Shown: in pieces, positions 1 through 8,970 of the stretch | Layout: every line of letters starts with the position of its first letter | How positions within the stretch are numbered: the stretch's first letter is position 1 | DNA from: Saccharospirillum sp965652395 | GTDB lineage: Bacteria; Pseudomonadota; Gammaproteobacteria; Pseudomonadales; Natronospirillaceae | Assembly (NCBI GenBank): GCA_965652395.1 | Contig: CBFGUW010000006.1 | Location: 62,001-126,000, forward strand | Reading direction: 5' to 3' | DNA length: 64,000 nucleotides | Translations under genes and position numbers: made by a program | The notes under the pieces: generated by a model | The model's database searches: none | What the model was told of the DNA's origin: nothing | The model's input: only the letters and a program-made list of their open reading frames with translations

Positions 1-886
1 TTTTCATCAGGTCCGGCAGCGGGCGATGGTCTGCATGCAGTATGGCCGGAGTAATGAGACCGACCCCCCGGATATTGATGGCAACGCCCAGGTGTATGGC
101 CTCGCTGGGTTCGAAACGGCCGTCTTTGTAGTAGCCGTTCATTTCCGGATAACTGCGCAGGGCCAGAGCGACGGCCCTGAACACCAGGGCGGACATCAGT
201 ATTCGGTCGTCGGGGGTTTTATCGTTGTTATAGCGGTTGAGCCATTGAGTGGCCGCCAACATGTCGATGGATTGGGAGAGGTAATAATGCGGAATTTCCC
301 GTTTCGACTTGGCCATGGCCGCGCCGATGGCTTTGCGCATTTCAGCAACATTGAACCGGCCGGGGGCGGTGCCTTTCGGCTTGGTTTCCGCTTCGCTTCT
401 TGGTTTGGTTCTGGCCACTTCATCAATGTCTCTGGCCAATATTTCCCCGCGCGGACCGCTACCGGGGACGGCGGAGAGAGGAATTTCCTCTTCACGCGCG
501 CGTTTTCTGGCCAGAGGCGACGCCAACAGACGCCCCCAGGTCATGGGCTCGGTGGCGGCTTTTTGGGGAGCTTCTTTGGGTTCGGCCTCAGGCTTGGTGG
601 GCTTGGATGCCGTGGGAGCCTGAGCGGGCGTTGGGGTGGCGGGTCTATCCGCCGCGCCGGTCAGTCGCGCAATGGGCTGGCCCACCGGCACGACGGTATC
701 GATTGGCACCAGGAGTTCCTCCACCTCAGCGTCCTCGAACACTTCGACTTCGATGGCGCCTTTGGCGGTTTCCACTACGGCGATCACATCGCCTTTGTGC
801 AGTGTGTCTCCCGGTTTCGCTTGCCATTCAACCAGGGTGGCCTCTTCCATGTCGGCCCCTAGCGAAGGCATCAGGAAGTTGCTCAT
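1..886 (-). CDS. Dihydrolipoamide acyltransferase (E2) of a pyruvate dehydrogenase-type complex, partial
   Basis: E2 transfers the acetyl group from E1-bound intermediate through lipoyl-lysine to CoA in the cytoplasm. The reading frame starts at an ATG at 886 that overlaps the stop of the E1 gene (ATGA), so the two are translationally coupled. It runs off the left edge, so the C-terminus is missing. Domains seen: an N-terminal lipoyl domain with the lipoylation motif ETAKGAIEVEVFE, an Ala/Pro/Lys-rich linker, a peripheral subunit-binding domain (SPLARKRAREEEIPLSAV), and the start of the catalytic domain (MRKAIGAAMAKSKREIPHYY). Only one lipoyl domain is present. Substrate assignment to pyruvate comes from the E1 partner. 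No E3 gene is in view. Confidence 0.88.
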   Translation of the reverse strand, partial: MSNFLMPSLGADMEEATLVEWQAKPGDTLHKGDVIAVVETAKGAIEVEVFEDAEVEELLVPIDTVVPVGQPIARLTGAADRPATPTPAQAPTASKPTKPEAEPKEAPQKAATEPMTWGRLLASPLARKRAREEEIPLSAVPGSGPRGEILARDIDEVARTKPRSEAETKPKGTAPGRFNVAEMRKAIGAAMAKSKREIPHYYLSQSIDMLAATQWLNRYNNDKTPDDRILMSALVFRAVALALRSYPEMNGYYKDGRFEPSEAIHLGVAINIRGVGLITPAILHADHRPLPDLMK

Positions 887-2916
887 GGGGTCCTCCCAAT
901 CAGCTGTCTGGCTGCCAACAGGATAGACTCTATTTGTGGTAATGCTGCGAATTCCATGTGGGCGGCGTAGGGAATGGGAACTTCACGACTGGCAACCCGG
1001 CCGACCGGGGCATCCAGGTCCCAGAATGCTTTTTCCATGAGCAGGGCACTGATCTCGGCCGCCATGCCTCCGGTTTTCCAGGCTTCTTCGATCACAAGTG
1101 CCCGATGGGTGCGGCTCAGGCTGTCGAGCAGGGTGGCGTCGTCCAGTGGGCGGAGCACCCGCAGGTCAATGACTTCCGCTTCGATGCCTTCTTGTGCCAA
1201 AACCTCGGCTGCTGCCATGGTTTTATGGAGACAACCGCCATAGGTAATGAGGCTTATGTCGCTGCCGGGGCGACGAATGGCGGCTTTTTCGATGTCCACA
1301 CCCTCGGGGCAGGGCGCCAGCGTTCCCTTCATGTTGTACAGACCGGCATGCTCGAAAATAAGAACAGGGTCGGGCTCCTGCAGGGCGGCCCAGAGCATGT
1401 GGCGGGCATCTTCCAGGGTGGCCGGGGTCAGCACCCGGAGCCCAGGCACATGGGCATACCAATGTTCCAGACTGTGGGAATGCTGGGCCGCCAATTGACG
1501 ACCGGCGCCTGTCGCCATGCGGATCACCAACGGAACATTCAATTGTCCGCCGGACATGTGCAGCAGCGCGGCGGCTGTGTTGACGATTTGATCCATGGCC
1601 AGCAGGCTGAAATTAACGATCATGATCTCGACAATGGGTCTCATGCCTCCGAGTGCGGCACCGACCCCCGCGCCGGTAAAGCCGTTTTCCGAGAGAGGTG
1701 CATCCCGCACACGGTCTTCCCCAAACTCGGCCAGCAAATCGTGGCTGACGGCGTAGCAGCCGCCATAGTGACCCACGTCTTCCCCCATCAGGAAGCTCAG
1801 TTCGTTGTATTGCAGTGCTTCTTTCAACGCGAGGTGGCAGGCTTCGCGATAGGTGGTTTCAAGGGGGAGTGACTCGACCATGGGCGGAGGTTTGGCCGGG
1901 TCTTTCCTGGGGGAGTAAACATAGTCTTCGAGAGTGTCTTCTGCTTCCCACCCGGCCGATTCGGCGAAGTTAACCGCAGCTTCGATTTCGGCTTGAATAT
2001 CCTGTTCGATTCGCTTCAGATCACTCTCGTGCAACAGGCTGTTGTGTTCCATCCACTCCTTGAGCAGCTTGATGGGGCCTTTGAGCTTCCACTCTTCAAC
2101 TTCCGCTTTGTCGCGGTACAGTTGTGGATCAAACATGGAATGTGCACGGAACCGATAAGTGTGGCACTCCAGAAACTGCGGACCTTCCCCGCGCCGAATC
2201 GCTTCTATGGCGTCCTTCGCTGCGGCTTCCACATCCACGACGTTCATGCCGTCCACCGAGGTGGCGCGGAGGTTATGACTTTCCGCCTTGGTCCGAACCT
2301 CGGTTTGCGATTGTGACAGTGCCAGTGCCGTGCCCATCGCATAGTTGTTGTTTTCGCATACGAACAAAACCGGCAGTTGCCAGAGCGCGGCCAGGTTCAG
2401 GCTTTCATGAAAGGCACCTTCAGCGGCCGCGCCTTCACCAAAGAAACAGACGGTCACGCGGTTGCGACCGAGCATTTTATCGGCCAACGCGAGGCCAACC
2501 GCGAGCGGCAGGCCGCCCGCGACAATGGCGTTGCCGCCGAAAAACCGTTTTTCGGCATCGAACAAATGCATGGAACCGCCACGGCCGCGACTGCAGCCTT
2601 GCAGCTTGCCATACATTTCCGCCATGACCTCATTCATCGACAAGCCCCGCAGCAAGGCGTGACCGTGCTCCCGATAGGTGGCGACCACGGCGTCTTCGGC
2701 GGTCAGGTGGCGGGTCACTCCGACCGCGACCGCTTCTTCGCCGATGTAGAGGTGTAAAAAGCCCCGAATCTTTTCCTGGGTATAGAGTTCGGCGCATTTT
2801 TCTTCGAAGCGGCGAACACGTGTCATATCCGTCAACAGGGAGAGCAGATGGTCCTTGGATAAACGCAGTTTCCGGTTGGGGTCCAAGCGACCGAGTGTCA
2901 TTTCGGCAGTACTCAT
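883..2916 (-). CDS. Pyruvate dehydrogenase E1, alpha and beta subunits fused in one chain
   Basis: Thiamine-diphosphate enzyme that decarboxylates a 2-oxo acid and reductively acetylates E2. The 677-residue product is a head-to-tail fusion. Residues 1 to about 330 are a complete E1-alpha, with YREHGHALLRG, GRGGSMHLFD, the ThDP motif opening GEGAAAEGAFHESL and closing ENNN, and the FRAHSMFDP loop typical of pyruvate E1-alpha. From about 345 to the end is a complete E1-beta (LMGEDVGHYGG, DAPLSENGFTGAGVGAA, EEAWKTGG). These are normally two genes of about 340 residues each. The first Asp of the usual GDG ThDP motif is Glu (GEG). The start codon overlaps the stop of the ligase gene upstream, and the stop overlaps the E2 start. 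A branched-chain or acetoin E1 is less likely. Confidence 0.9.
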   Translation of the reverse strand: MSTAEMTLGRLDPNRKLRLSKDHLLSLLTDMTRVRRFEEKCAELYTQEKIRGFLHLYIGEEAVAVGVTRHLTAEDAVVATYREHGHALLRGLSMNEVMAEMYGKLQGCSRGRGGSMHLFDAEKRFFGGNAIVAGGLPLAVGLALADKMLGRNRVTVCFFGEGAAAEGAFHESLNLAALWQLPVLFVCENNNYAMGTALALSQSQTEVRTKAESHNLRATSVDGMNVVDVEAAAKDAIEAIRRGEGPQFLECHTYRFRAHSMFDPQLYRDKAEVEEWKLKGPIKLLKEWMEHNSLLHESDLKRIEQDIQAEIEAAVNFAESAGWEAEDTLEDYVYSPRKDPAKPPPMVESLPLETTYREACHLALKEALQYNELSFLMGEDVGHYGGCYAVSHDLLAEFGEDRVRDAPLSENGFTGAGVGAALGGMRPIVEIMIVNFSLLAMDQIVNTAAALLHMSGGQLNVPLVIRMATGAGRQLAAQHSHSLEHWYAHVPGLRVLTPATLEDARHMLWAALQEPDPVLIFEHAGLYNMKGTLAPCPEGVDIEKAAIRRPGSDISLITYGGCLHKTMAAAEVLAQEGIEAEVIDLRVLRPLDDATLLDSLSRTHRALVIEEAWKTGGMAAEISALLMEKAFWDLDAPVGRVASREVPIPYAAHMEFAALPQIESILLAARQLIGRTP

Positions 2917-4682
2917 GATTGGCCTTCCTCCAGTGTGGATGTGTCACCTTCGGGCAGCCCCAACTCGCGAGCTTTCAACAGGCGTCGCATGATTTTTCCA
3001 CTGCGGGTTTTTGGCAGGCTGTCTTTAAAATCGAGGAATTTGGGTGCAACGGCGGGGCCTAATCGTTTGCGCGCCAGCCCCATGATTTCGCGGGTGAGTG
3101 TCTCGTTGGGCTCATGGCCGGGTTTGAGTGCCACAAAGGCTTTCACCACTTCGCCACCCAACTCATCCGGCAAACCGATCACACCCGCTTCGGCGACGGC
3201 TGGGTGTTCGAGCAGTACGCTTTCCACCTCGAACGGGCCGATCAAATGGCCGGAAGACTTAATGACATCGTCGGCGCGTCCGACGAACCAGAAGTAGCCG
3301 TCTTCGTCGGTGTAGGCGAGGTCGCCGGAGAAGTACCAACCGTCGACAAAGGCTTTTTGATAGCGCTCTTCGTTGTGCAGATAACCTCTGAACATTGACG
3401 GCCAGCCCGCCTTAAGAACCAGCTCTCCGGTTTCATTCGGTGTATCGATCAGCCTCATGCCGGATTCCGTACGATGCGCCACAGCCGCCTGGATACCCGG
3501 CATCGGCCGCCCCATGGAGCCGGGTTTGATATCCATCGACGCATAGTTGGCGATCATGATGCCGCCGGTCTCGGTTTGCCACCAATTGTCGTGAAAGGGC
3601 AGGCCGAGCGTTTCCATTCCCCATATCACGGCTTCGGGGTTGAGCGGTTCACCCACGCTTGCAAGGAAGCGAAGCGACGAGAGGTCGTACTGGTCCGCCA
3701 TTTCCCTGCCATATTTCATGAGCATGCGAATGGCCGTGGGGGCGGTGTACCAAACCGTCACGCGCTGATCCTGCAGGGTCTGGTACCAGCGTTCAGCATC
3801 GAATTCCGCTTCATCGACAACCAGAGTGACGCCATGACAGAGTGGGGCGATGATGCCGTAGGACATCCCCGTCACCCAGCCCGGGTCCGCCGTGCACCAA
3901 TAGACATCGTCCGAATGCAGATCCAACGCATAGGCCGAGGTCACAATATGAGCCAACACCGCTTGGTGGACGTGAATGGCGCCTTTCGGTTTGCCCGTGG
4001 TACCACTGGTGAAATGCAGTAATGCGGGGTCTCCCGGCCGGGTGGGGCAGGTGTCGAACTGGGAGCTACTGCGAGACAGCCGTGGCGGCAGGTTGATGAC
4101 CCGGTCGGTCGGCGTATCGGTTTCGTCAAGCAGAAGCACATACCGGAGAGAGGGGAGCTCACCGATCCAGGAGGCTAGTTTTTTCTGGTAAAGACGGTCC
4201 GTTGTCACAATAGCCGTCGCCTCACCGATTTCCATGCGTGCTCTGATCGGATCCGGCCCGAAGGCAGAAAAAAGAGGCGAAAAAATACCACCGGCTTTCA
4301 GCGTTCCGAGCGTGGCCATGAACAGGTCGGGCGTGCGACCGCTTAGGCAGAAAATTCGGTCGCCCTTTTTAATGCCGAGATCATTCAGGACATTGGCAAA
4401 ACGATTGGCGCGTTCCCACAGTTCGCGATAACTCACGGAGATCGGAGCGGCATTCGGCTCCTTAGGCAGGAAGCGCATGGCGGTATGGCTCTCCACCGGC
4501 GTGCCGATATGCCGATCCAATGCCTGACCGGCGATATTCAACAGGCCCGCCTCCAGGCCGACCAACCCGGCTTGGTGAGCGGCGGTATGCCAGGAAAATG
4601 TCCGGTAGGCATCGTCGTAGTTGGAAAGGTTGGGGGGAATGGCCGGCGCCAAAGCATTTTTCGATAGGATCGGGTGAGTCAT
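2913..4682 (-). CDS. Acetyl-CoA synthetase-like AMP-forming acyl-CoA ligase
   Basis: Adenylates a short-chain carboxylate, most likely acetate, and transfers it to CoA. The 589-residue protein has the N-terminal acetyl-CoA-synthetase cap (ENTFSWH-like region, here YRTFSWHTAAHQAG), the phosphate loop HFTSGTTGKPKGAIHVH, the Acs-type motif WWQTETGG, YFSGDLAYTDEDGYFWFVGR, and the C-terminal catalytic lysine segment LPKTRSGKIMRR. It is somewhat shorter than E. coli Acs (652 aa). The ATG at 4682 has a GGGAG ribosome site about 9 bases upstream. First gene of an operon with E1 and E2, so both acetate and pyruvate routes to acetyl-CoA are co-expressed. Propionate is an alternative substrate. Confidence 0.85.
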   Translation of the reverse strand: MTHPILSKNALAPAIPPNLSNYDDAYRTFSWHTAAHQAGLVGLEAGLLNIAGQALDRHIGTPVESHTAMRFLPKEPNAAPISVSYRELWERANRFANVLNDLGIKKGDRIFCLSGRTPDLFMATLGTLKAGGIFSPLFSAFGPDPIRARMEIGEATAIVTTDRLYQKKLASWIGELPSLRYVLLLDETDTPTDRVINLPPRLSRSSSQFDTCPTRPGDPALLHFTSGTTGKPKGAIHVHQAVLAHIVTSAYALDLHSDDVYWCTADPGWVTGMSYGIIAPLCHGVTLVVDEAEFDAERWYQTLQDQRVTVWYTAPTAIRMLMKYGREMADQYDLSSLRFLASVGEPLNPEAVIWGMETLGLPFHDNWWQTETGGIMIANYASMDIKPGSMGRPMPGIQAAVAHRTESGMRLIDTPNETGELVLKAGWPSMFRGYLHNEERYQKAFVDGWYFSGDLAYTDEDGYFWFVGRADDVIKSSGHLIGPFEVESVLLEHPAVAEAGVIGLPDELGGEVVKAFVALKPGHEPNETLTREIMGLARKRLGPAVAPKFLDFKDSLPKTRSGKIMRRLLKARELGLPEGDTSTLEEGQS

Positions 4683-4778
4683 CAGTCTAACTCCCTGCCG
4701 GCTTCCTCTGCATGGCTCGGGAAAACCGAAGCACAGTGAACGGATCGATTCAGTCTATGCCTCGCACCGGAGGATATG

Positions 4779-4792
4779 TTGACGCATGTCAA
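4779..4792. promoter_or_regulatory. Possible FNR/DNR-type operator
   Basis: TTGACGCATGTCAA is a perfect palindrome of the form TTGA-N6-TCAA, extended to GTTGAC-N4-GTCAAC at 4778-4793. This is the FNR/FixK/DNR half-site geometry (FNR prefers TTGAT-N4-ATCAA). It lies in the divergent region between the ligase-PDH operon and the DUF3775-pncB genes and could serve either. No regulator gene is nearby. The assignment rests on one site. Confidence 0.35.
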
Positions 4793-4901
4793 CTCCGTGG
4801 AAGGGGTTGACCATATTCCCGTTGAACACCTTTGAATCAGCCGGTTACACCCCACCTGACGGATCAAGGGAGCCTAATTCTCTAACGTGGAGGCAATGCT
4901 T

Positions 4902-5285
4902 ATGCTGAACGTGAACCCGGAGACTGTGTGCCGACTGATTCAAATGGCCCGCGCCTTTCATGTGAAGGAAGACGTGGTGGATCCCGATGAACCCACAGGG
5001 TCGGATGACGAATGGAATCTACAGGTTTTGGCCGACCACCCGCAGGATGCCTCCTTTCAGGAATTCCGCAGCATCATCGAAGACCTGGAACCCGATCAAC
5101 AGCAGGAAGTGGTCGCTCTGTTGTGGCTCGGACGAGGTGATTACGTCGAGGAGGAATGGCCTGCGATTCTCGCCGAAGCCGCCTATGCCTGGAACGATAA
5201 AACCGCTGAATACCTGATCGCACACCCCATGCTGGCCGATCACCTGGAGAACGCTCTGGAATGCTTCGGGCACCAGTGCGATTGA
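4902..5285 (+). CDS. DUF3775 family protein
   Basis: Small acidic protein of 127 residues of unknown function. The sequence (DDEWNLQVLADHPQDASFQEF, QQEVVALLWLGRGDYVEEEW, AYLIAHPMLADHLENALE-like end) fits the DUF3775 family as I know it. The frame is open from a GTG at 4887, but the GGAGG at 4889-4893 lies 8 bases before the ATG at 4902, which I take as the start. It sits 30 bases upstream of nicotinate phosphoribosyltransferase and is probably co-transcribed with it. Confidence 0.7.
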   Translation: MLNVNPETVCRLIQMARAFHVKEDVVDPDEPTGSDDEWNLQVLADHPQDASFQEFRSIIEDLEPDQQQEVVALLWLGRGDYVEEEWPAILAEAAYAWNDKTAEYLIAHPMLADHLENALECFGHQCD

Positions 5286-5315
5286 AGTCATCATGCAATC
5301 TCGGGAGGAGTGACC

Positions 5316-6686
5316 ATGTTCAGTAACGGTGGCTGGATGAGCCAGGAAGACATTGCCCTGCTGACCGACCTTTACGAGCTGCGCATGCTGCAGTCCTACT
5401 GGGAAACCGGCATGCATGGCCGGGCTGTTTTCAGCCTTCATTTCCGAAAACTCCCGGTGGACCGGAACTTCATACTCGCCTGCGGCCAGTCTGAGGTTGT
5501 CCGGCATATCGAGCGGCTGTCGTTTCAGGAAGAGCATTTGAAGGCGCTCCAGACTCTGGGCGGATTCAAGGATGAGTTTCTGACTTGGCTGCGGGAGTTT
5601 CGTTTTTCGGGGGACATCCATGTGGTACCCGAAGGCACCCCCGTTTTTCCCTATGAGCCCATCATGGAAGTCGAGGCGCCCATCGATGAAGCCCAACTAC
5701 TCGAAAGCTTCGTCATGAATCAGGTTCATCTTCAGTCCCTGCTGGCGTCGAAGGCCATTCGTTCGGTTTTGGCGGCCCAGGGACGCAATGTTGTAGATTT
5801 CGGGCTGCGCCGAATGCACGGTGCCGACGCTGCTCTGAGAGGCGTCCGGGCCTATTGGATAGCGGGATTGGCCGCTACGAGCAATGTATTAGGTGGTCTT
5901 CAGTACGGTGTGCCGGTGGCTGGCACCATGGCGCACAGCTATGTTCAGGCCCATGAGGATGAAGACGCGGCCTTCGAGCGTTATCTGCGGCTCTACCCGG
6001 ACACCATTTTACTGGTGGATACCTATGACACTCTGGAGGGCGTCCGCAAGGCGATCAAGCTGGCCCGGAATACCACCGGTGACTGTCCGATCGGCGGCAT
6101 CCGCCTGGATTCCGGCGACATGATGCGCCTGTCGAAAAAGGCTCGATTGATACTGGACGAAGCCGGGATGGAACATATCAAGATCTTCGCCAGCGGCGGG
6201 CTGAATGAGTACGAGATCGCGCGGTTGGTGGAAGGCGGTGCACCGATCGACAGTTTTGGCGTCGGAACGGACGTCGGCTGCTCCAAAGACTCTCCCATGA
6301 TCGATCTGGTCTACAAACTGACTGAATACGATGGTTTCGGTCGCACCAAACGTTCAGAAGGCAAGCATATCTATCCCGGAAGGAAACAGGTCTATCGCCA
6401 CTATGAAGGGAACAAGGTGGCGTATGATCGTATCACTCTGAGAGATGAGCCGGATTCCGGTAAACCCCTGCTCGAACTGATGATGCGAAACGGCCAGGTG
6501 CTGGACGACTTCCGGCTGGACCATCTTGATCAGGCGAGGGACTATTGTCGACGGGAAGTCGAGGCTTTGCCGGATCGGGTGAAGCGGTTGTCCCAGTTGA
6601 GCGAGGGCGATGGTCTGGAAGTCGTGCTCAGTGATCGTCTAAAGGAACACGATGAAGCCGTATTGCGCCGTTTGGGTTATGTCTGA
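5316..6686 (+). CDS. pncB: Nicotinate phosphoribosyltransferase
   Basis: Converts nicotinate and PRPP to nicotinate mononucleotide in the NAD salvage (Preiss-Handler) pathway, cytoplasmic. The 456-residue protein begins LLTDLYELRMLQSYWETGM, a family hallmark, and contains DFGLRRMHGADAALRG, GTMAHSYVQAHEDEDAAF, GGIRLDSGDM and IFASGGLNEYEIARL, including the active-site His in GTMAHS. The ATG at 5316 has GGGAGGAG just upstream. The overlapping GTG at 5310 is less likely. Its position beside the acetyl-CoA operon may link NAD supply to dehydrogenase flux, which is inference. Confidence 0.92.
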   Translation: MFSNGGWMSQEDIALLTDLYELRMLQSYWETGMHGRAVFSLHFRKLPVDRNFILACGQSEVVRHIERLSFQEEHLKALQTLGGFKDEFLTWLREFRFSGDIHVVPEGTPVFPYEPIMEVEAPIDEAQLLESFVMNQVHLQSLLASKAIRSVLAAQGRNVVDFGLRRMHGADAALRGVRAYWIAGLAATSNVLGGLQYGVPVAGTMAHSYVQAHEDEDAAFERYLRLYPDTILLVDTYDTLEGVRKAIKLARNTTGDCPIGGIRLDSGDMMRLSKKARLILDEAGMEHIKIFASGGLNEYEIARLVEGGAPIDSFGVGTDVGCSKDSPMIDLVYKLTEYDGFGRTKRSEGKHIYPGRKQVYRHYEGNKVAYDRITLRDEPDSGKPLLELMMRNGQVLDDFRLDHLDQARDYCRREVEALPDRVKRLSQLSEGDGLEVVLSDRLKEHDEAVLRRLGYV

Positions 6687-6690
6687 GCTT

Positions 6691-6903
6691 TCAATTGGCG
6701 AGCCCAATGGCCGCGCCTATCGCCGCAACGCCACTCATCAAAGAGCTGAGACCCAGGCTGAGTTTTACCGGATACAAACCCAGCAGGCTGGCACCGAGTA
6801 CCGAGACGGAAACCACCAACAGAATAACTCCGACAAAAAACACTGTTCCCATCAACATCCGCTGGGTATGCAGGGTAAAACGAAAAGTGGCTGGGCTGGT
6901 CAT
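6691..6903 (-). CDS. Small two-helix membrane protein, unknown function
   Basis: Encodes 70 residues with two clear hydrophobic stretches (about 18-42 and 47-69), probably two membrane helices joined by a short turn. An ATG at 6903 is preceded by GGAGGG at a 7-base spacing, a strong ribosome site, which favours a real gene over a chance frame. It is convergent with pncB, four bases apart, and lies downstream of the ybiB/tus genes. I do not recognise a family. Confidence 0.6.
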   Translation of the reverse strand: MTSPATFRFTLHTQRMLMGTVFFVGVILLVVSVSVLGASLLGLYPVKLSLGLSSLMSGVAAIGAAIGLAN

Positions 6904-7048
6904 CTGTGATCCCTCCGTTTCGGTCTTGGTGCACCTTGGGGGCTGTTTGCTCCGCCAAGGTGCGGAAACAGGACCTTCCGTGGTGAATTAGTCCTTGTAG
7001 GGAAGACTACTCAAGCTTCGTGCCAGAACTCTTCATTTAGCGGTGGTT

Positions 7049-8023
7049 TCAGGTGTTTCGGCTGTCCCACAGTGCTTTCGCCCTGTTCTGGGCGGCTTCA
7101 ATGCCAAGGTCGTCGGCCAGCATAAGCACCAGCGTCATGGTTTGCTGAATTGCCGCGAGGCCGTAGTCCGGCTGAGCCTTGCCGTGCCAGGTATCAAGCA
7201 ACAACTCAAGGGAGGGCGCCTCCGGCCGGATGGCGCGCTTCTGCAGGATACGTGGCAGTGCCACTCTCTCCGGGTGGGATGGACTTAGAACAGACACGTC
7301 CGAATCGCTGTCGGGGCGGACTTCAAATTCCCCGCTGTCGCCTTTTAACACGACGTTTCGAGCATCCCCCAGCAGCCGTGCCGTGTCATGATGCAGTGCC
7401 TGGTAGCTGGGGTGAAACATCCCTTGCAGCGTGACCGGCGCCCCGGTCGGGTTCAGGTTACGCACGAGGGTGTTCACCGGAGACCGCAGCCCCAATTCGG
7501 CTTTCATATCGATGATATCGGAAAGTTTGGGTGCGAAGTGCTCCAAAGCGCAATAAACCATGGGACCTTGCCGACTGAGTTCGACGGCTTGCGCCCAGGA
7601 ACCTGCCACTGGTACATCCAATGCCTCGCACACCTGGCGGGCGTATTGTCGCCCGGGGGTATGTTCACCGCCGCCATGCATGAATACCGGGTAGCCGCCC
7701 CGGGCGAGCGCCAGAGCCGCCAGTACATACCAGGAGGGCTGTCTACGCTTACCGGCGTAGGAGGGCCAGTCGATGGAAAAAGCCGATCCGGTCCAGGCTG
7801 GAATCGCTTCCCGAGCGGCTGACACCATTCCTGCCAGCTCTTCCCCGGTTTCTTCTTTTACCCTCATCAACATCAACAGTGCGCCGAGTTGAGCGGGTGT
7901 TTCCCGGTTTGCCATGATTTCGGTCATCGCGAACCGGGCTTCTTCCTGGGTGAGGGAACGGCTGCCGTTCTTGCCGCGCCCCAAGGCACGAATCAGTGCC
8001 GGGAAAGTCAATGTATCGGTCAT
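7049..8023 (-). CDS. ybiB: YbiB/TrpD2-like glycosyl transferase family protein
   Basis: 324-residue relative of anthranilate phosphoribosyltransferase (TrpD). The YbiB/TrpD2 branch binds nucleic acids and is not a tryptophan enzyme. Seen: the N-terminal helical domain (LTQEEARFAMTEIMANRETPAQLGALLMLMRVKEET), the glycine-rich HGGGEHTPGRQYARQVCEAL replacing the TrpD PRPP loop, and GLRSPVNTLVRNLNPTGAP. I start at ATG 8023 because the frame upstream of it overlaps tusE. It ends a probable tusDCBE-ybiB transcription unit, an arrangement known from pseudomonads. Precise function unknown. Confidence 0.8.
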   Translation of the reverse strand: MTDTLTFPALIRALGRGKNGSRSLTQEEARFAMTEIMANRETPAQLGALLMLMRVKEETGEELAGMVSAAREAIPAWTGSAFSIDWPSYAGKRRQPSWYVLAALALARGGYPVFMHGGGEHTPGRQYARQVCEALDVPVAGSWAQAVELSRQGPMVYCALEHFAPKLSDIIDMKAELGLRSPVNTLVRNLNPTGAPVTLQGMFHPSYQALHHDTARLLGDARNVVLKGDSGEFEVRPDSDSDVSVLSPSHPERVALPRILQKRAIRPEAPSLELLLDTWHGKAQPDYGLAAIQQTMTLVLMLADDLGIEAAQNRAKALWDSRNT

Positions 8024-8030
8024 ATCGCAG

Positions 8031-8345
8031 TCACAGGCAGTTTTTGGGTTTGGGGAGACCAGCCAGCAGAGCGAGCATTCGCGCCGGGCTTTCACCGTAG
8101 CGTTGCATGAGCGTCATGCTATTGCCCACCTCGGGACCGAAGCGGTTCTTAAGGTGCTTGACCAGGGGGCGCATGGCGGGGGAAAGATCGTATTCGAAGT
8201 AGAATTCACGCAAAGACTGGATTATGTCCAGGTCTTCTTCAGTCAGGTCCAGTCCCTGTGACCGGGCCTGAGCCCGGCACCAGGTTTCATTCCAACTGCG
8301 GGCGTCCTGGAGAAACCCCAGATGGTCGGTGGTCAGTTCTGTCAT
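8031..8345 (-). CDS. tusE: Sulfur relay protein TusE (DsrC family)
   Basis: Accepts persulfide sulfur from TusBCD and hands it to MnmA for 2-thiouridine formation at the tRNA wobble base. The 104-residue protein has the DsrC fold signature (LTEEDLDIIQSLREFYFEYDLSP) and ends LAGLPKPKNCL with the conserved penultimate cysteine. The second cysteine eleven residues earlier that marks dissimilatory DsrC is absent, so this is the TusE type. ATG 8345 directly follows the tusB stop. Confidence 0.9.
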   Translation of the reverse strand: MTELTTDHLGFLQDARSWNETWCRAQARSQGLDLTEEDLDIIQSLREFYFEYDLSPAMRPLVKHLKNRFGPEVGNSMTLMQRYGESPARMLALLAGLPKPKNCL

Positions 8346-8347
8346 GG

Positions 8348-8611
8348 TTACCAATTAACGATAGGGTGATGTTGCTGGGCCATTTCCACCCAGTCCGCGT
8401 CATCAATAATCTGCCAGTCGGGATGGCATTCACCGCCCATGGCCTGGGCATCGCATACGCGAATATAGCCCTGAGCGGCGGTAGGATTTGGCTGCCACAT
8501 CAAAATGCGGGCGTCTTCGCGTAACAACAAGCTGTCCTGTTTGGTCAGCCACACATGAAACAGCGCCAACTGGCGAGCGGATGGTGGCTGGGTCAGGGTG
8601 AGCAGCGCCAT
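8348..8611 (-). CDS. tusB: Sulfur relay protein TusB (DsrH family)
   Basis: 87-residue subunit of the TusBCD sulfurtransferase hexamer. The family is small and diverges quickly. Identification rests on size, the DsrH-like pattern (DSLLLREDARILM, YIRVCDAQAMG, IIDDADWVEMAQQHHPIVNW) and the invariant position between tusC and tusE. Its start overlaps the tusC stop by one base. Confidence 0.85.
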   Translation of the reverse strand: MALLTLTQPPSARQLALFHVWLTKQDSLLLREDARILMWQPNPTAAQGYIRVCDAQAMGGECHPDWQIIDDADWVEMAQQHHPIVNW

Positions 8612-8970
8612 CAGAACACCTCCACGTGGCGGGCATCGCGAAGCAGGCGGGCAATGCCCTCCAGGCTCATACTTTCGGCCTCTTCAGCGATCGCCTGATC
8701 ACCGAGAACCGGTAAGCGATGAGACTCGCAATAAAACAGCGCTTCGGAACCATAGAGGGGCAGGGCACTGAGTTGCTTGCTGAGCGATTTTCCCAAAATG
8801 GGGGATTGGTGTGGAATCAGCCAGCTCAAGCCCTGGTCCCAGAAAACCACACAATGAGAACGGTCGAATAGAGCCAGGCTCATAATGGCTTCAAGTATTT
8901 CTTCGCTGCGCCGCTGTTGGTAGGTCGGTTGGGTTACCAGCACGACGGTATCGTAATGGGCGGGGGTCAT
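8611..8970 (-). CDS. tusC: Sulfur relay protein TusC (DsrF family)
   Basis: 119-residue subunit of TusBCD. DsrE/F-like fold with repeated alpha/beta units (VVLVTQPTYQQRRSEEILEA, SHCVVFWDQGLSWLIP). The usual partner order tusD-tusC-tusB-tusE is kept, with four-base overlap to tusD and one-base overlap to tusB, implying coupled translation and fixed stoichiometry. Confidence 0.85.
   Translation of the reverse strand: MTPAHYDTVVLVTQPTYQQRRSEEILEAIMSLALFDRSHCVVFWDQGLSWLIPHQSPILGKSLSKQLSALPLYGSEALFYCESHRLPVLGDQAIAEEAESMSLEGIARLLRDARHVEVF

Noticed and set aside
26..1872. Plus-strand open frames opposite the E1 and E2 genes
   Set aside because: Antisense shadows. The minus-strand frames encode clear lipoyl and ThDP domains.
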